Of a stretch of DNA of 30,311 bases, positions 29,530-30,311 are shown piece by piece (within the stretch, counting starts at the first letter, position 1; each line of letters starts with the position of its first letter). Made by a program: the position numbers and the translations under genes. Where the stretch lies: positions 1,908 through 32,218 of the forward strand of contig DCGR01000022.1 of assembly GCA_002315285.1 (NCBI GenBank). Direction: 5' to 3'. The notes below the pieces were generated by a model that was not told the DNA's origin, searched no databases, and worked only from the letters and a program-made list of their open reading frames with translations. This DNA comes from Bacteroides sp. UBA1773. Its GTDB lineage: Bacteria; Bacteroidota; Bacteroidia; Bacteroidales; Bacteroidaceae.

Positions 29530-30311
29530 CAGTTGAAATAATGTATTTTCTTTTGGTTCATGACTACAAACAGTATCACTGGCGCACCAAACATCGGAGT
29601 CACCGCATTCAGCGGTATCATTCCCCTCTCGCCCGGAATCATGCAGATGAAATTGCAAAGCAAGGCCACCGCCGCGCCACACAGCATGGTAATGGGCATC
29701 AGCGTATTGTGGTTCGAACTGCCCAGCAACAGCCGCGACACATGAGGCACGGCCAACCCAATGAAAGCCACCGGTCCGCAAAAGGCAGTGACCGCAGCCG
29801 TCAGCACACCCGTAGCGAGCAGCAGCAGGCTGCGCGTAAGCCGCAGGTCCACCCCAAGGTTCTCGGCATAGCGCTGTCCCAGCAGCAATGCGTTCAGCGG
29901 CTTGATGAGCAGCACCGCCAACAGCAACCCCGCCAGGCATACCACCGAAAACCAGGGCATGCGTTCCATATCCACCCCTCCGAAATTGCCCATGCCCCAG
30001 ATAATGAACGAGTGCACACCTTCGGCAGTGGCAAAGAAGTTGAGCAGCGAAATGGCCGACGAAATCAGATAGCCTATCATGATGCCGGTAATGAGCAGCA
30101 TCACATTGCTCTTGATAAACATCGAAAACAGCAGGATCACCCCCATCACCACCATGGCTCCCACAAAAGCAGCCAACAGCGTCGCACCAAACGATGCCAT
30201 GCCACCTCCGGCCAGCAAACCGCAAGCCACGCCCAGACTCGCGCCCGAACTGATGCCCAGAATGGAAGGGTCGGCAAGCGGATTGTTGAACACCGTCTGC
30301 AGCATCAGTCC
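29529..30311 (-). CDS. FecCD/BtuC-type ABC permease, 5' end outside the window
   Basis: The visible 260 residues begin GLMLQTVFNNPLADP, an internal FecCD signature, and continue with ILGISSGASLGVA. The usual family length is about 330-350, so roughly 70-90 N-terminal residues lie beyond the window edge. The ATG at 30305 is internal and is not the true start. Later motifs include WGMGNFGGVDMERMP, ARSLGV-like AENLGVDLRLTRS, and FCGPVAFIGLAVPHVSRLL. About seven membrane helices are visible. It works with the ATPase whose start overlaps its stop. The substrate is probably an iron chelate, heme or cobalamin. Confidence 0.93.
   Translation of the reverse strand, partial: GLMLQTVFNNPLADPSILGISSGASLGVACGLLAGGGMASFGATLLAAFVGAMVVMGVILLFSMFIKSNVMLLITGIMIGYLISSAISLLNFFATAEGVHSFIIWGMGNFGGVDMERMPWFSVVCLAGLLLAVLLIKPLNALLLGQRYAENLGVDLRLTRSLLLLATGVLTAAVTAFCGPVAFIGLAVPHVSRLLLGSSNHNTLMPITMLCGAAVALLCNFICMIPGERGMIPLNAVTPMFGAPVILFVVMNQKKIHYFN

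Noticed and set aside
28759..30225. A 488-codon minus-strand frame that extends the ABC ATPase far upstream.
   Set aside because: The upstream part runs through the permease gene in another frame. The permease motifs are in the other frame and the ATPase has a good ATG at 29529 overlapping the permease stop.
1..30311. Search by eye for IS elements, phage genes, restriction or defence systems, toxin-antitoxin pairs, tRNAs and CRISPR repeats.
   Set aside because: None seen. The genes are nearly all core functions.

Overview
The window looks like a chromosomal segment of a Bacteroidales bacterium, most likely from Prevotella or a close relative. Reasons: several genes are preceded by the Bacteroidota -7 promoter box TAnnTTTG; there is a Bacteroidota-type serine palmitoyltransferase, an RprX/RprY two-component pair, and an EF-G paralogue with a degenerate GTP-binding site; the PpiD, LptC and SecA versions are of the Bacteroidota type. 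No rRNA, tRNA, insertion sequence, prophage or CRISPR array was seen. Most of the window is ordinary core genome, well packed with genes. The family placement below Bacteroidales is inference.

Layout. Positions 1-477 have no convincing gene but hold a TTTGCAC repeat/palindrome and a promoter. A PfkB-type sugar kinase (478-1356, +) converges on a leftward block, with a 15-bp bidirectional hairpin between them. The leftward block (10067 to 1486, -) holds a DUF4105 membrane protein, a PafA-like alkaline phosphatase relative with a damaged active site, SecA, a TPR lipoprotein, an unknown acidic 149-residue protein, and a lipoprotein phosphodiesterase/phosphatase.

A rightward envelope-biogenesis operon (10180-17107, +) carries an outer-membrane beta-barrel protein, a TPR protein, LptC, a CNNM/CorC-type (GldE/TlyC-like) membrane protein and PpiD, and ends in a strong terminator. 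A leftward pair follows: hemW and, upstream of it, a 34-codon open reading frame whose stop codon overlaps the hemW start. Then come EF-G2 (18568-20730, +) with its own terminator, and the rprX-rprY pair (+).

The next block is lipid-related. A leftward lipid kinase-yfiC pair is divergent from serine palmitoyltransferase (25163-26350, +). After a 13-bp hairpin come a GntP-type permease and a short glycerate kinase (+), which form a transport-and-phosphorylation pair. The window ends inside a leftward FecCD/FecE-type ABC importer operon, whose permease gene is cut by the window edge.

The most interesting items are: the EF-G paralogue with substitutions in switch I, the G3 His and the G4 Lys; the PafA-family protein that has lost most of its metal ligands; the coupled 34-aa ORF before hemW; and an rprX promoter box so close to the ATG that the mRNA may be leaderless.
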